A stretch of 64,000 bases of DNA from Desertimonas flava (lineage in GTDB: Bacteria > Actinomycetota > Acidimicrobiia > Acidimicrobiales > Ilumatobacteraceae): NCBI RefSeq assembly GCF_003426815.1, contig NZ_QKYK01000025.1, forward strand, positions 1 through 64,000. The letters run 5' to 3'. This document shows, in pieces, positions 55,501 to 64,000 of the stretch. Under the pieces are notes generated by a model. That model ran no database searches. It saw nothing but the letters and a program-made list of their open reading frames with translations, and was not told where the DNA came from. The translations under genes and the position numbers were made by a program. Each line of letters opens with the position of its first letter. Position 1 is the stretch's first letter.

Positions 55501-56436
55501 TCAGGGGAGGTTGAGGGGCGCGAGGTGGAGGCCGCCCTCGCCCCAGCCGGCGGAGGTGACGTACCAGTCGTCGCCGTCGCGCACCACCTCGGCGGCATGG
55601 GAGTCGATGTGGCCGACGAGCTCGGCCTGCTCGAAATCGAACGGATCGGCGCTGCGGAACACGTCGGTCCCCCGATAGCCGCCGCGCGGGCCGATGAACA
55701 GGTACCACATGCCGTCGCGCTCGACGAGGAAGGGCGACTCGGTGCCGCCGCCCCACGTGCCCAGCTCGGGGTCGGTGAACGCCGTGCGCCGTTCGCTCCA
55801 CGTCTCGAGGTCGTCGCTCGTTCGGTACATCACGGTGTGGTTGCCGCCGGCGGGTTCGCTCGTCGCCGTGTAGTACATCACCCACTGCTCACCGACGCGG
55901 ACGACGAAAGGGTCGCGGGCGTCGTAGCCGTCGCGGAACAGTGGACCGTCGGGCCGGCGCGTCCACGTCTCGAGGTCGGGTGACGTGGCGACGTTGATCG
56001 CGTACTGCGAGTTGTCGGGACCGCCGCCGCAATAGAACATGTAGTAGAGGCCGTCGACGAGGATCACGTGCGGCGCCCACAGGTGGGTCTCGCCGTACCA
56101 CGGGTCGGCGTCGAGGGCGAACGGCCGCTTCGTCCAGGGACCGGCGAGCGTGGGCGCGGTGGCGTGGGCGAGGTGCTTCTCGTCGAGGGCATCAGCGGGC
56201 TCGGCGTGGGTGATGCCGAACATGTGCCACGTCCCGTCGGGGCCCTGCACGATGGTGTGGTCGTTGATGTACCACGGCCCGGCCTCGCCGACGCTCGGGT
56301 CGTAGATGTTCGTGAACGGGCCGGCCGACACCTCGCCCGTCCCCTCGTCGGGCGTCGTGGCGGCAGCCGCGCTCGTCATCGTGGTGACGCACAGGACGAG
56401 GAGGACGACGGCGGGGAGCAACACGGTACGGATCAC
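55501..56436 (-). CDS. Secreted GH43-like five-bladed propeller glycosidase
   Basis: Product of 311 aa from GTG 56436, with AGGAG upstream. The signal peptide ([20 protein letters not shown]) is followed by a GH43/GH32/GH117-type beta-propeller: [56 protein letters not shown] and [19 protein letters not shown]. The conserved acidic residues at blade starts fit, but the exact family and substrate cannot be fixed. It overlaps the upstream gene by GTGA, so it is part of the transporter operon. Confidence 0.8.
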   Translation of the reverse strand: MIRTVLLPAVVLLVLCVTTMTSAAAATTPDEGTGEVSAGPFTNIYDPSVGEAGPWYINDHTIVQGPDGTWHMFGITHAEPADALDEKHLAHATAPTLAGPWTKRPFALDADPWYGETHLWAPHVILVDGLYYMFYCGGGPDNSQYAINVATSPDLETWTRRPDGPLFRDGYDARDPFVVRVGEQWVMYYTATSEPAGGNHTVMYRTSDDLETWSERRTAFTDPELGTWGGGTESPFLVERDGMWYLFIGPRGGYRGTDVFRSADPFDFEQAELVGHIDSHAAEVVRDGDDWYVTSAGWGEGGLHLAPLNLP

Positions 56437-57161
56437 GATTCTCCTGAGGGATCGGTCGATGCGGAGGCGTCGGCGATGGGATCGGTGGCTGCGGCGGCGG
56501 TCCACGTGGCGGTCACGGCGACGATCGCCGCCGGTGCCGGGACGAACAGCAGCAGCGAGGCGCTGACCGCCGTGCCGAGCCAGACGACGAAGCCGGCGGC
56601 GGCGACCACGGCGCTGAAGCGGACGGGCCGGGCGGCGACGAGGGCCAAGGCGGCGAGCCAGAGCGTCGGACCACGAGACGCGAGGCACGGGTCGGCGAGG
56701 CCGAGCGGGATGACCGCCGTGAGCCCGAGCGCGGTGAGCACGGCGACCGCACCGCTGAGGGCCACCGACGGCCAGACCCACGGAGCACCCGTCCGGTCGA
56801 GGACGTGGAGGGCGGCGAGGAAGGCAGCGAGCGGCACCGCGGCGACGAGGGCGTGCCCGATCGCGAACCGCCAGTGCCGGCGCAGCGATCGTCCCCACGT
56901 GGTGAGCGTTCCATGGTCGCCGGCGGCCATCTGTTGGACGACGGCGACGAGCGCGGCGCCGAACGGTGCGATGCACACGGCCGCCAGGAGCGCGGCGAGC
57001 GGGTTGATCCCGGGGACGACGACGATCGGAACGACCGCAGCGAGGCAGACCGCGGCGCTGGCGATCGTCAGCGCCGGCAGGCTCGGCCACGCGTTGCGGA
57101 ACGTCGCCGCGATGATCTCCCGCTCGACGAAGCGGCGGGGGTCGGGCGCGACCGCGAGCAT
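56433..57161 (-). CDS. Membrane protein in sugar operon (YesL/DUF624-like)
   Basis: Integral membrane protein of 242 aa with about five to six helices. The start ([19 protein letters not shown]) and the loop [22 protein letters not shown] resemble the YesL family, often found with CUT1 sugar transporters and of unknown role. It shares TGATG with the upstream permease and GTGA with the downstream glycosidase. Confidence 0.65.
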   Translation of the reverse strand: MLAVAPDPRRFVEREIIAATFRNAWPSLPALTIASAAVCLAAVVPIVVVPGINPLAALLAAVCIAPFGAALVAVVQQMAAGDHGTLTTWGRSLRRHWRFAIGHALVAAVPLAAFLAALHVLDRTGAPWVWPSVALSGAVAVLTALGLTAVIPLGLADPCLASRGPTLWLAALALVAARPVRFSAVVAAAGFVVWLGTAVSASLLLFVPAPAAIVAVTATWTAAAATDPIADASASTDPSGES

Positions 57162-57991
57162 CAGCCGCGGATCCCGACGGAGGCGATGCTCGCCACGAAG
57201 GCGCGCTGGAACACGAGGAAGACGACGAGCACGGGAACGACGACGGCCGTAATCGCGGCGAACACGATGACCGACGACCCGCCCTGGCCCATGTCCAGGG
57301 CGGTCAGACCGAGGGGCAGCGTCATGTTCTCCTCGCTGGAGATGAAGATCAGTGGGCCGAGGTAGCTGTTCCACGACGCCTCGAACGACAGGATCGACAT
57401 CGCCGCGATCGCCGGTCCCGACAGCGGGAGGATCACCCGGAACAGGATCCACACGTCGCCGGCGCCGTCGATGCGCGCCGCCTCGTCGAGCTCGCGCGGG
57501 ATCGTGTTGAAGTACTGACGGAAGAAGAAGATGGCGAACACGTTGATGAGTGCCGGCAGCCAGAGGGCCGGCAGGCGGTCGATGAGGTGCAGGTTGCGAA
57601 GCAGCACGAACACCGGCACGAGCGTCATCTGGCCCGGGATCATCATCGCTCCGAGCATCGCCAGGAAGATGACGTCCCGGCCGGGGAAGCGCAGCCGGGA
57701 GAACCCGTAGGCGGCGAGGACGCTGACGAGCATCGACCCGCTGGTGGCGATCACGGCGACGATGAGGCTGTTGAGGGCCATCCGGCCGAAGGGGATCAGC
57801 CCGGAGATGTTCCGGTAGTTCTCCGTGGTGAACGGATTGGGGATCCAGTTCGGCGGGAGGCGCAGCGCCTTGCCGTCCTCGGTGAAGCTCTCGGCGATCA
57901 TCCAGATCAGCGGCGCGAGCATCAGGGCGCCGACGACGAACAGCACCGTCCCGATGATCCACCGTGGCACTCGCGACTCGATCGCGGTCAC
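57161..57991 (-). CDS. Sugar ABC transporter permease (MalG-like, CUT1)
   Basis: Permease of 276 aa, six helices, with the ATPase-contact EAA loop [26 protein letters not shown] start. Partner of the 58107 permease. No ATPase gene is present here, so it probably uses a shared MsmK-type ATPase encoded elsewhere. Confidence 0.93.
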   Translation of the reverse strand: MTAIESRVPRWIIGTVLFVVGALMLAPLIWMIAESFTEDGKALRLPPNWIPNPFTTENYRNISGLIPFGRMALNSLIVAVIATSGSMLVSVLAAYGFSRLRFPGRDVIFLAMLGAMMIPGQMTLVPVFVLLRNLHLIDRLPALWLPALINVFAIFFFRQYFNTIPRELDEAARIDGAGDVWILFRVILPLSGPAIAAMSILSFEASWNSYLGPLIFISSEENMTLPLGLTALDMGQGGSSVIVFAAITAVVVPVLVVFLVFQRAFVASIASVGIRG

Positions 57992-58106
57992 GTGCGCCGT
58001 CCGGATTTCAGCGAGCGCCAGCGAGCGTCCCGAGGTTCGAGCGGATAGGCGACCGGAGCGCTAGCGGAGGGAGCCGGCGCGCCGGCCTGCGTGGCCGGGG
58101 AACGCC

Positions 58107-59042
58107 TCATTGAGAGTGCACCCACTTCTTGCTGCCCCAGAACTGGAGGAGCGTGACGGCCATCATGATGACGAACATCAGCAGTGACACCGCCGCGGCG
58201 TAGCCGATGGTGAAGCGTTGGAAGCCGCGCTGGTAGAGGTACATCACGATCGTCAGCGTCGACTTGTTCGGTCCACCGCCCGGCGTGATGATCTGCATCG
58301 GGTCGAAGATCTGGAACGCGCCGAGGAACGTGATGACCGACGTGAAGAAGATCGTCGGCGACATCATCGGCAACGTGACGCTCCAGAAGACTCGCAACGA
58401 GCCGGCCCCGTCGGTCTTCGCCGCCTCCACGAGCTCCTGGGGGACCGTCTGCAGGCCGGCGAGCATGATCACGAACGTGAACCCGATCGTGTGCCACCAG
58501 TCGATGCCGATGATGGCCGGCATCGACCACGAGGGGTCGCTGAACCAGTTCGGCAGCGTGACGCCGACCTTGCCGGCGTAATACGAGGCGATGCCGAACG
58601 ACGGGCTGAGGACGTAGCGCCACAGCAGGGCGACGGCCGCCCACGAGATCACGAACGGGAAGAACAGCGACGTGCGGACGAAGTACGACAGGTAGCGGTT
58701 CTTGAGGCTGTTGACCCCGATCGCCAGCAGCAGGCCGCCGACGATGTGGGTGACGACCGAGGCGAAGCCGAAGACGAACGTGTTGCGCAGCGCCTTGCGC
58801 AGCAGCGGGTCGTGCCACATCTCGCGGAAGTTGTCGAGACCGGCGAACGTGCGCGGCGTGAGCAGGTCCCACGAGTAGAAGCTGAGGATGATCGCGTAGA
58901 CGAAGGGGCCGACGATGAACGTGCAGAACAACAGCACCGACGGGGCGATGAACAGGTAACCCGAGTAGTTGGCCCGCGGCGGGCGCGGCCGCAACGCGCC
59001 CGCCTCGACAGCACGCCGCGTGCCGATCCGGGACGCCGTCAC
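58107..59042 (-). CDS. Sugar ABC transporter permease (MalF-like, CUT1)
   Basis: Permease of 311 aa: ANYSGYLFIAPSVLLFCTFIVG start, EAA loop ELVEAAKTDGAGSLRVFWSVTLP, and PGGGPNKSTLTIVMYLY. GTG start two bases past the binding-protein stop. A 115-nt gap separates it from the next permease; I see no gene in it. Confidence 0.93.
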   Translation of the reverse strand: MTASRIGTRRAVEAGALRPRPPRANYSGYLFIAPSVLLFCTFIVGPFVYAIILSFYSWDLLTPRTFAGLDNFREMWHDPLLRKALRNTFVFGFASVVTHIVGGLLLAIGVNSLKNRYLSYFVRTSLFFPFVISWAAVALLWRYVLSPSFGIASYYAGKVGVTLPNWFSDPSWSMPAIIGIDWWHTIGFTFVIMLAGLQTVPQELVEAAKTDGAGSLRVFWSVTLPMMSPTIFFTSVITFLGAFQIFDPMQIITPGGGPNKSTLTIVMYLYQRGFQRFTIGYAAAVSLLMFVIMMAVTLLQFWGSKKWVHSQ

Positions 59043-59044
59043 GT

Positions 59045-60400
59045 TCAAAGCACCGCTTGGATGGCCTCGTTGGCGGCGTCGAGCGCCTCCTGCGCGTCCT
59101 GGTTGCCGGTGATCGCCGCGGTCCAGCCGTCGTTGACGGCGGCCTCGACCTCGGGCAGGTTGTCGGGCGACGGGATGGGCGTGGCGTACTCGACCGCCGC
59201 GGGGAGCAGCTCGGACCCGGCGGGGGCGTCGGCGAGGAAGGACTCGCTCGTCGCCACCGACGTGCGGGCGGGGATGTTGGTGCCGCCCTGCTCGGCGTAG
59301 TAGACGGACGCCTCGGTGGTGGTGAGCCACTTGAGGAACTGCCAGGCCTCGTCGGGATGATCGGACGACTTCATGATCGGCCAGCCGTCCCAGCCGATCG
59401 GGGAGCCGTTGCCCGTCTTGGTCGGCCAGTTGACGATGCGGATCTTGTCGACCAACTCGAGACGGCGGATGTCGCCGGTCACCCAGCGACCGCCGGCGAT
59501 GGCGCCGAGCTTGCCGTCGGAGAGCTGGGCGAGTCCGTCGAACTCACCGCCGGGCACGGGTGACAGTCCGTCGTCGATGCACTTCTTGACGAACTCGGCC
59601 GCCTCCACCGCCTCGGGCGAGTTGTACGTGGCCGTCGCCCAGTCGGCGTCCATCGTGCTCGCCCCGTTGGTGAGCAGCCACGGCATCGTCTGCACGAACG
59701 GGAAGTCGGAGCCGAGCGGGTAGATGTAGCCGCCGTTCTCCTTGATCTTCACGCCCGCCTCGTAGAACTCGTCCCACGTCCAGTCCTTCTCGGGCAGGGT
59801 GGCCCCGGCCGCTTCGAAGACCTCGACGTTGCAGTACATCACGACCGTGTTGTACCCGCCAGGGATGAAGTAGGTCTGGCCGTCGGGCGAGCCGTACTTC
59901 TGCGTCCACTCGAGCAGGTTGGCCGGGACGTCGGCGTAGTAGTCGTCGATCGCCTCCTGGTCGGCGGCGATGTAGTCGTCGAGCGGCAGTAGGAGGTTCT
60001 TCGACGTGAACAGGCGCTGGCCCTCGGTGGCGACGTAGACGATGTCGTACTTGGCACCGCCGGCGATCTGCGTCGCCACCGTGCTGACGTAGTTGCCCCA
60101 GTTGCCCGCGGCGAGCCCGGTCGCCTTGATCTTGATGTCGGGATTGGCCTTGTTGAACTCGGCGAAGAGCGCCTCCCACGTCGCCTGCTGGTTGGCGTCG
60201 CCGAGGTAGGCGAGGTTCAGCTCGACCGTTTCGCCGCTGGCAGCTCGCCGGCGCGGGGCGCTCGGCGCAGCCGCGGCGTTCGCGCCGAGGCTCCCGAGCG
60301 CCGGGACGGCGACGGCTGCCGTGCCCATCAGCTGCAGCAGGCGCCGGCGCGACATCCCGGCGTCCGGCGATCCCGCGGTGGTGTTCTCGACTGACTCCAC
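59045..60400 (-). CDS. Tat-exported sugar-binding protein (SBP family 1)
   Basis: Binding protein of 451 aa from GTG 60400, with AGGGGGA upstream. Tat signal SRRRLLQLMGTAAVAVPALG; family-1 fold (FNKANPDIKIKATGL, GGYNTVVMYCNVEVFEAAGA, SSDHPDEAWQFLKWL). It would feed an oligosaccharide to the MalFG-type permeases. Confidence 0.92.
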   Translation of the reverse strand: MESVENTTAGSPDAGMSRRRLLQLMGTAAVAVPALGSLGANAAAAPSAPRRRAASGETVELNLAYLGDANQQATWEALFAEFNKANPDIKIKATGLAAGNWGNYVSTVATQIAGGAKYDIVYVATEGQRLFTSKNLLLPLDDYIAADQEAIDDYYADVPANLLEWTQKYGSPDGQTYFIPGGYNTVVMYCNVEVFEAAGATLPEKDWTWDEFYEAGVKIKENGGYIYPLGSDFPFVQTMPWLLTNGASTMDADWATATYNSPEAVEAAEFVKKCIDDGLSPVPGGEFDGLAQLSDGKLGAIAGGRWVTGDIRRLELVDKIRIVNWPTKTGNGSPIGWDGWPIMKSSDHPDEAWQFLKWLTTTEASVYYAEQGGTNIPARTSVATSESFLADAPAGSELLPAAVEYATPIPSPDNLPEVEAAVNDGWTAAITGNQDAQEALDAANEAIQAVL

Positions 60401-60451
60401 GTCGTCCCCCTGTGTCGTTGCCCAGGCGCCGACCCGGTGCCGGCTCGAACT

Positions 60452-60469
60452 GAGCAATCGATTACACAG
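60452..60469. promoter_or_regulatory. Operator candidate A (AATCGATT core)
   Basis: GAGCAATCGATTACACAG matches site B (60612) at 15 of 18 positions, in the same orientation. It lies just downstream of the candidate minus-strand promoter. Confidence 0.6.
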
Positions 60470-60472
60470 AAC

Positions 60473-60501
60473 ATCGTACACATCGCTCGTCGATCTGTCG
60501 A
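60473..60501 (-). promoter_or_regulatory. Candidate promoter of the sugar-transport operon
   Basis: On the minus strand, TCGACA (60501-60496) and TACGAT (60478-60473) are separated by 17 bp. Start of the binding-protein gene lies about 70 nt downstream, with operator A between. Confidence 0.5.
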
Positions 60502-60580
60502 GAGGCTCTTCTCGAAGGCGTCCGAGGGACCGAAATGACGCAGGAGCCGGTCGTGACCTGCGCTGATTCGGCGGTTCTGG

Positions 60581-60609
60581 TTGACGTTCCACCGAACTCG
60601 GTGTTAGAG
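60581..60609 (+). promoter_or_regulatory. Candidate promoter of the kinase-isomerase operon
   Basis: TTGACG (60581-60586), 17 bp, then TTAGAG (60604-60609). Operator B starts two bases later and the FGGY kinase starts at 60640. Confidence 0.5.
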
Positions 60610-60611
60610 AT

Positions 60612-60629
60612 GAGATATCGATTTCACAG
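60612..60629. promoter_or_regulatory. Operator candidate B (ATCGATT core)
   Basis: GAGATATCGATTTCACAG, partner of site A. It lies between the plus-strand promoter candidate and the kinase start. The regulator is not encoded in this window. Confidence 0.6.
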
Positions 60630-60639
60630 GGGGAGCATC

Positions 60640-62145
60640 GTGAGCGCTGCGGTCGTCGGCGTCGACGTGGGGACGTCGAGCACCAAGGGCGTCCTCGTCG
60701 CGCTCGACGGCACGCTGCTCGCCAACGCCACGCGCGCCCACGACGTGTCGCGCCCGGCCGCCGGCCACGTGGAGATGGACGGCTCCGTGTGGTGGGACGA
60801 ATTCGTGTCGATCACCCGCGAGCTGCTCAGCGTGAGGCCGCAGGTCGAGGTGGTGGCGGTCGGCGTGAGCGGCATGGGGCCGTGCACCCTCGTCACCGGT
60901 GACGATGGGCAGCCGCTGCGGCCGGCGATCCTCTACGGCGTCGACATGCGGGCGACCGAGCAGATCCGCCGGCTCGACGAGCGGTACGGACAGACGGCGA
61001 TCGTCGCTCGCGGCGGCTCGGCGCTGACCAGCCAGGCGGTCGGGCCCAAGCTGGAGTGGCTGAGCGACCACGAACCCGACGTCATGCGGCGCGCCACGCG
61101 CCTCTTCATGCCCAGCTCGTACCTCGCCTGGCACCTGACGGGCGAGTACCTGCTCGACCACCACTCGGCGAGCCAGTCGACACCGCTGTACGACACCACC
61201 ACCCACTCCTGGTACCGACCGTGGTGGGACGACATCGCCGGAGCGATCGCGCCGCCGCGCCTCGCATGGGCCGATGCCGCGGCAGGCACGGTGACCACGG
61301 ACGCCTCCGCCGCAACGGGCATCCCCGTCGGCGTCCCGGTCACCGTCGGCACCGTCGACGCGTGGGCCGAGGCCGTGAGCGTCGGCGCCCACCGCGTGGG
61401 CGACCTCATGCTGATGTACGGCACGACGATGTTCCTCGTGTGCACCGTCGACGAGCCGGTGCCGGCCCCGCCGCTGTGGAGCACGGTCGGCGTGTTCGAG
61501 GGGACCCGCAACCTGGCCGGCGGGATGGCGGCGTCGGGCGCCATCACGAGCTGGCTGCGCGACCTGACCGGCAGCGACTACTCCACCCTGACCGCTGAGG
61601 CCGCGGCGTCACCCCCCGGCGCCGCCGGCCTCGTCATGCTCCCCTACTTCGCCGGTGAGCGCACGCCGTTCGAGGATCCCGCCGCACGCGGCGTCGTCGC
61701 CGGCCTCACGCTCGACCACACGCGCGGCGATCTGTACCGCGCGGCGCTCGAGGCCACGGCATTCGGTGTCCGCCACCATCTCGAAGCATTCACCGCGGCC
61801 GGCGCACCCATCCGGCGCATCGTCGCCGTCGGCGGAGGGTCCCAGGGTGACCTCTGGACGCAGATCGTCTCCGACGTGACCGGCGTCCGCCAGGAGCGAC
61901 GCCGGCACAGCATCGGCGCCAGCTTCGGGTCGGCGTTCCTCGCCGCCCGGCTCGTGTCCGGGGACGGCGCCATCGACATCGATCGCTGGAACCCGCCGGT
62001 CAACGGCGTCGAGCCCGATCCCCGAACGGCGGCGATCTACGACCGCCACTACGAGCTCTACCGCCGGCTCTACGACTCGACCGCGCCGATCGTCCATGCC
62101 CTGGCCGACACCGGGCACCTCACCGACAGAAAGCACGAACCATGA
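60640..62145 (+). CDS. FGGY-family carbohydrate kinase (ribulokinase/xylulokinase-like)
   Basis: Kinase of 501 aa from GTG 60640, with AGGGGGAG four bases upstream. GVDVGTSSTKGVLV, the GTTMFL motif, GLVMLPYFAGERTPFEDPAARG and AVGGGSQGDLWTQIVSDVTG are typical of FGGY. In this operon, next to a fucose/arabinose isomerase-type enzyme and a GH172-type gene, D-ribulose is an attractive substrate, but that is inference. The ATG of the next gene overlaps its stop by ATGA. Confidence 0.87.
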   Translation: MSAAVVGVDVGTSSTKGVLVALDGTLLANATRAHDVSRPAAGHVEMDGSVWWDEFVSITRELLSVRPQVEVVAVGVSGMGPCTLVTGDDGQPLRPAILYGVDMRATEQIRRLDERYGQTAIVARGGSALTSQAVGPKLEWLSDHEPDVMRRATRLFMPSSYLAWHLTGEYLLDHHSASQSTPLYDTTTHSWYRPWWDDIAGAIAPPRLAWADAAAGTVTTDASAATGIPVGVPVTVGTVDAWAEAVSVGAHRVGDLMLMYGTTMFLVCTVDEPVPAPPLWSTVGVFEGTRNLAGGMAASGAITSWLRDLTGSDYSTLTAEAAASPPGAAGLVMLPYFAGERTPFEDPAARGVVAGLTLDHTRGDLYRAALEATAFGVRHHLEAFTAAGAPIRRIVAVGGGSQGDLWTQIVSDVTGVRQERRRHSIGASFGSAFLAARLVSGDGAIDIDRWNPPVNGVEPDPRTAAIYDRHYELYRRLYDSTAPIVHALADTGHLTDRKHEP

Positions 62146-63842
62146 CGAGCTACACCTTCCCCGAACCGGTCACCGAACCGACCGCCGCACCCGGCACGGT
62201 GTTCGTCGTCGCCAGCGGCGACCTCCGCCCCTCCGCCAACGTCAAGTGCTGGCCCGTGCAGGAGGAGCTGGAGCGCGACGTCCGTGCCGCCGTCGAGTCG
62301 TTCGGTTGGACGGTCGTGCGGGGGCATCCCTACGACGAGGAGGCCGGGCACGGGTTCATCTCCAGCCAGCGTCACGGCATCGATGTCTTCCGGACGATCC
62401 CACCCGACGCGCCGCTACTCGTCGTCGAGGGCGTCTGGCAGTACAGCCACCACGTGCTCTCCGGACTCCGCACGCACCGGGGACCGATCATGGTCGTCGC
62501 CAACTGGAACGGCACGTTCCCGGGTCTCGTCGGCCTCCTCGGCCTGACCGCCAGCCTCACCAAGGCCGGCGTCGAGCACGCGGCGCTGTGGAGTGTCGAC
62601 TTCACCGACGACTGGGCGCGCGAGGGGTTGCGCACGTGGCTGGAGACCGGCCGCCTCGAGCACGACCTCGGCCACGTTCATCCCCTCCCGACGCTCGACG
62701 GAGCGGTCGAGGAGGTCCGGCTGGGCCGCGCCCTCGCCGAGCAGCTGCGCCGCGACAAGGCGATCATCGGCGTGTTCGACGAGGGCTGCATGGGCATGTA
62801 CAACGCGATCTTCGACGACGAACTGCTCAACCCGATCGGGATCTACAAGGAGCGCCTCTCGCAGAGCGCCCTCGTCGCCGAGATGAACCGGGTGCGCGAC
62901 GACGAGGCCGCCGGCGTCCGAGCCTGGTTGGACGACGCCGGGTTCACGTTCCACTTCGGCACCGACGAGGCCACGGAGCTGACCGAGGCCCAGGTGACGA
63001 GCCAGTTCCGCATGTACATCGCCGCCCTGCGGATCGTCGACGACTTCGGGCTGGATGCCGTGGGGATCCAGTACCAGCAGGGCCTCAAGGACGTCGTGCC
63101 GGCGAGCGATCTCGCCGAAGGACTGCTCAACAACCGCGAGCGGCCACCGGTGCTGTCGCGTGACGGGTCGCGAGAGCTCTATGCCGGCGAACCGCTGCCC
63201 CACTTCAACGAGGTCGACGAGGGCGTCGCCGTCGACGCCCTCGTGACCAACCGCATCTGGAACGCCATGGGCCTCGACCCGGCCACGACGCTGCACGACA
63301 TCCGCTGGGGCGAGGAGTACGGCGGCGAGTTCGTCTGGACGTTCCTCATCTCCGGGTCGGTGCCGGCCTCGCACAACGGCGGCTACGACCGCTCGTACAG
63401 CAAGCGGCAACCGGCGATGTACTTCCCCCTCGGTGGGGGCACGTTGAGCGGCTGCTCGAAGCCGGGCGAGATCGTCTGGTCGCGTGTCTACCTCGAGGGC
63501 GGCCGGCTCCACGTCGACCTCGGCCGCGGTCACGTCGCCGACCTCCCCGAGAGCGAGACGCAGCGCCGCCTCGAGCTCACCACGCCGGAGTGGCCGATCA
63601 TGCACGCCGTGCTACACGGGGTCGACCGCGATCAGCTGATGGCGAAGCACAAGGCCAACCACGTGCAGGTCGCCTACGCTCCCGACGCCGCCACCGCCGA
63701 CGCCGCGGCGACGGTCAAGGCTGCGCTGTTCGACGCCCTCGGGCTCGTCGTCAACCTCTGCGGAGACGTCGCCCTCGTCGGCACCGACCCCGCCGCCGAC
63801 CCCGCCGACCCCGTCTCGAACCAGGGAGGAACACCGTCATGA
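62142..63842 (+). CDS. L-fucose/D-arabinose isomerase-family protein
   Basis: Enzyme of 566 aa that resembles the L-fucose isomerase superfamily (COG2407 type): an N-terminal Rossmann-like half (VFVVASGDLRPSANVKCWPV, VEGVWQYSHHVLSGL, IMVVANWNGTFPGLVGLLGL), a central FDEGCMGMYNAIFDDELL with the probable catalytic acid, and a C-terminal half (YGGEFVWTFLISGSVPASH). Such enzymes turn L-fucose or D-arabinose into the ketose. It is coupled by ATGA to the kinase and to the next gene. Confidence 0.7.
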   Translation: MTSYTFPEPVTEPTAAPGTVFVVASGDLRPSANVKCWPVQEELERDVRAAVESFGWTVVRGHPYDEEAGHGFISSQRHGIDVFRTIPPDAPLLVVEGVWQYSHHVLSGLRTHRGPIMVVANWNGTFPGLVGLLGLTASLTKAGVEHAALWSVDFTDDWAREGLRTWLETGRLEHDLGHVHPLPTLDGAVEEVRLGRALAEQLRRDKAIIGVFDEGCMGMYNAIFDDELLNPIGIYKERLSQSALVAEMNRVRDDEAAGVRAWLDDAGFTFHFGTDEATELTEAQVTSQFRMYIAALRIVDDFGLDAVGIQYQQGLKDVVPASDLAEGLLNNRERPPVLSRDGSRELYAGEPLPHFNEVDEGVAVDALVTNRIWNAMGLDPATTLHDIRWGEEYGGEFVWTFLISGSVPASHNGGYDRSYSKRQPAMYFPLGGGTLSGCSKPGEIVWSRVYLEGGRLHVDLGRGHVADLPESETQRRLELTTPEWPIMHAVLHGVDRDQLMAKHKANHVQVAYAPDAATADAAATVKAALFDALGLVVNLCGDVALVGTDPAADPADPVSNQGGTPS

Positions 63843-64000
63843 TGCGAGATCTCGCCCGCCTGCAGGACGTCGACACCAGGTCGATCAGCCCCGAGAACTT
63901 CGACGGCTCCAAGGGCGGCGGCGCCCGGGCGACCGAGGGGACCGGCGCCGCGTGCGCCGTCGATCTCGGGCGCGGTTGGAAGGTGTCGCCGAGCGTCGAC
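63839..64000 (+). CDS. DUF2961/GH172-type gene, N-terminal part (partial)
   Basis: The first 54 codons are in the window. MRDLARLQDVDTRSISPENF and ATEGTGAACAVDLGRGWKVS resemble the start of DUF2961 proteins, now glycoside hydrolase family 172, whose members include exo-alpha-D-arabinofuranosidases and fructosyl-dianhydride enzymes. There are two ATGs in tandem (63839 and 63842), with GGGAGGA 8 nt before the first, which overlaps the previous stop by ATGA. No signal peptide is visible. Confidence 0.6.
   Translation, partial: MMRDLARLQDVDTRSISPENFDGSKGGGARATEGTGAACAVDLGRGWKVSPSVD

Noticed and set aside
58000-58106. tRNA-like GGTTCGAGC in the gap between permease genes
   Set aside because: No cloverleaf, acceptor stem or anticodon arm could be folded around it.

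Overview
High-GC (roughly 70%) actinobacterial chromosome. The gene order rpsF-ssb-rpsR-rplI-dnaB, the kdp operon with a tiny kdpF, a DnaB intein at the LRESG/SLEQD site, GTG starts and many 1-4 nt stop/start overlaps all point to Actinomycetota. The gene mix (a T7SS-like ATPase with FHA domain beside RHS toxins, plus many pentose loci) suggests a marine or soil Acidimicrobiia, possibly Ilumatobacter-like. That placement is an inference, because no rRNA gene is present.

Layout. (1) 1-16.5 kb: a type VII secretion-like toxin locus. It holds a ubiquitin-like/FHA/FtsK ATPase, two WXG100-type proteins, a 2112-residue RHS toxin with a (DPTP)-rich linker and a nuclease tip, a probable YezG-like immunity protein, an ankyrin/membrane protein coupled to it, and a transmembrane Ser/Thr kinase. 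(2) 16.5-19 kb: divergent lipoproteins acting at the cell wall, one with two peptidoglycan-binding modules and one M23 peptidase. (3) 19.1-27.2 kb: a complete kdp potassium-uptake operon (small ORF, kdpF, A, B, C, D, E) with a candidate KdpE box. (4) 27.3-36.7 kb: a pentose or polyol uptake and catabolism locus (xylulokinase, ROK regulator, RbsABC-type transporter, dehydrogenase, isomerase) with a possible xylA remnant. (5) 36.7-45.6 kb: a LacI regulator, a GH51 arabinofuranosidase and an oligopeptide-type ABC transporter. Three matching palindromes (TGTGAACGTTCACA type) in front of the GH51 gene and the transporter operon tie them into one regulon, probably for arabino-oligosaccharides. (6) 45.6-49.5 kb: an IclR regulator, a FAH-type 2-keto-3-deoxy-sugar-acid dehydratase and a YagF/YjhG-type sugar-acid dehydratase, i.e. 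a Weimberg-like oxidative pentose module. (7) 49.5-53.9 kb: the dnaB(intein)-rplI-rpsR-ssb-rpsF cluster. (8) about 54.05-55.47 kb: an IS110-family element with a candidate bridge RNA. (9) 55.5-64 kb: a secreted GH43-like protein, a CUT1 sugar transporter, an FGGY kinase, a fucose/arabinose isomerase-type enzyme and the start of a DUF2961/GH172-type gene, all around one divergent control region with two matching operators. This set would fit D-arabinan use (GH172, then isomerase, D-ribulose, kinase).

Recurring theme: several gene ends carry long, perfect, GC-balanced hairpins (11-22 bp stems, 3-6 nt loops) without U-tracts, which probably act as terminators or mRNA end protectors in this genome.
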